A DNA stretch of 64,000 nt, taken from positions 62,001 through 126,000 of the forward strand of contig NZ_JAHCSG010000004.1 of the NCBI RefSeq assembly GCF_018474015.1, given 5' to 3'. The notes below the pieces were generated by a model, which saw nothing but the letters and a program-made list of their open reading frames with translations, was not told the origin of the DNA and did not search any database. Source of the stretch: Williamsia sp. CHRR-6. Its GTDB lineage: Bacteria > Actinomycetota > Actinomycetes > Mycobacteriales > Mycobacteriaceae. Shown here one piece after another: positions 63,444-64,000 of the stretch. Within the stretch, counting starts at the first letter, position 1; each line of letters begins with the position of its first letter. The position numbers were made by a program, and so were the translations under genes.

Positions 63444-63579
63444 TGACGGGCCTGTGGGTGATGACGGGTCTGTGTTTGATGGCGATTCGGTGGGTGATGA
63501 CGGGCCTGTGGGTGATGACAGGTCTGTGTGTGATGTCGATTCCGTGGGAGATGACGGGCCTGCGGGAGATGACGATCTG
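63436..63579. repeat. 18-bp coding repeat with 54-bp higher-order period
   Basis: Eight 18-bp units, consensus GTGGGTGATGACGGGCCT, at the very start of the cyclase-like gene. Units 1-3 and 4-6 form two copies of a 54-bp block; units 7 and 8 are more diverged. They encode a Val/Gly/Asp-Asp repeat. The first unit carries the GTG start codon itself. Confidence 0.85.
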
Positions 63580-64000
63580 ACGAGTTTCGAACAGATCTTC
63601 TTGGGCGGACCACCGGCGTTCACCCGCGAGCAAGCCATCTCCGAACTCGACATCGACCCCGACTACGCCGACGAGATCTGGCGCGCTTTCGGATTCGCCC
63701 ACGATCCCAGTGACACCGCCATCTTCACCGAGGACGACCTGGCCGCGATGGGCCTCATCCGTGCCGCCTACGAGGACAGCTCCTCCGACGCGGCGGTCGG
63801 TGCGGCGCGCACCGTGGGACAGGCGATGGCTCGGCTGGCCGAATGGCAGGCTTACCGTCTCACCGATCTCGACGGCGATCCAGCGGTCGCCGCCGGGCTC
63901 GCCGAGCTCGCGGTGGCCATGGAGCGGGTGCACACCCTGGTGTGGCGTCGACACCTGGTCGCAGCGCTGCGCAACGTCCGACAGCAGAAGTCGACCGAAT
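63436..64000 (+). CDS. Adenylate-cyclase-type protein, N-terminal part (runs off window)
   Basis: Open frame of 188 codons to the edge, without a stop. After an acidic repeat (GPVGDDGSV-type, residues 1-48) comes a region resembling the regulatory N-terminal domain of class III adenylate cyclases such as Rv2212/Rv1264: FTREQAISELDID, EIWRAFGFAHDP, IFTEDDLAAMGLIRAAY, then AEWQAYRLTDLDGD. The catalytic cyclase domain would lie beyond 64000 and has not been seen. GTG 63436 overlaps the double-TetR stop by 8 bp. Cyclic-AMP signalling linked to fatty-acid sensing is a possibility, not shown here. Confidence 0.65.
   Translation, partial: MSDDGPVGDDGSVFDGDSVGDDGPVGDDRSVCDVDSVGDDGPAGDDDLTSFEQIFLGGPPAFTREQAISELDIDPDYADEIWRAFGFAHDPSDTAIFTEDDLAAMGLIRAAYEDSSSDAAVGAARTVGQAMARLAEWQAYRLTDLDGDPAVAAGLAELAVAMERVHTLVWRRHLVAALRNVRQQKSTE

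Overview
The window is high-G+C actinobacterial DNA from a mycolic-acid-producing member of the Mycobacteriales. A Gordonia- or Williamsia-like genome is my best guess; the genus is inference. The envelope genes point there: aftD, mmpL3, a trehalose-mycolate export locus (TmaT/DUF3068/MtrP type), lpqI, MmpS-like and L,D-transpeptidase proteins. From about 0 to 53 kb the gene order matches, in inverted orientation, M. tuberculosis Rv0238 to Rv0198c as I remember it (TetR, lpqI, Rv0236A, aftD, Rv0228, Rv0227c, Rv0226c, Rv0225, Rv0224c ... pckA, Rv0210, Rv0209, trmB, Rv0207c, mmpL3, Rv0205, Rv0204c ... zmp1). Lineage-specific genes are inserted between these blocks.

Layout. 0-1.9 kb: two TetR repressors with palindromic operators, then a hairpin-rich noncoding stretch. 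1.9-16.8 kb: lpqI, a DUF2613 peptide, aftD, tmaT, two DUF3068 paralogues separated by an unknown gene and a MOP flippase, an Rv0226c-like membrane protein, a GT4 glycosyltransferase and mtrP. Most of these genes have a TANNNT box 6-8 nt before the start, so they are probably leaderless. 16.8-19.5 kb: a lower-G+C patch with one unknown gene, then a DUF222/HNH (13E12-type) gene. 19.5-24.7 kb: a coupled ABC exporter with a membrane-anchored MmpS-like protein, and a secreted phytase-like esterase. 24.7-34 kb: pckG, a small acidic protein, a pair of GTPase-like proteins, trmB, a NYN RNase-like gene and mmpL3. 34-40.7 kb: DUF2339, an AI-2E-family/MacS kinase/LuxR regulator operon, a YbhN-like protein and DUF3054.

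40.7-48 kb holds the most unusual material: a penicillin-binding-like lipoprotein that has lost its catalytic residues; an MmpL/DUF302/CsoR-family operon behind a perfect 12+12-bp palindrome; a STAND-GNAT-HTH protein; and a duplicated direct-repeat promoter module. The first copy of that module appears to drive a small structured RNA ending in an intrinsic terminator, and the second drives a secreted Pro/Gly-rich protein. 48-53.4 kb: two M13 metallopeptidase paralogues (Zmp1 type) around a second DUF222/HNH gene. Both HNH genes carry a match to the PafBC (RecA-NDp) DNA-damage promoter. 53.4-58.6 kb: small proteins, an L,D-transpeptidase, a GAF-ANTAR regulator, a Baeyer-Villiger-type monooxygenase and two divergent lipoproteins. 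58.6-64 kb: the fadA-fadB beta-oxidation operon, a divergent double-TetR regulator, and the start of an adenylate-cyclase-type gene that runs off the right edge.

No rRNA, tRNA, CRISPR array, insertion sequence or replication origin was recognised. All family assignments come from reading the sequence and from memory of the families; no database search was run.
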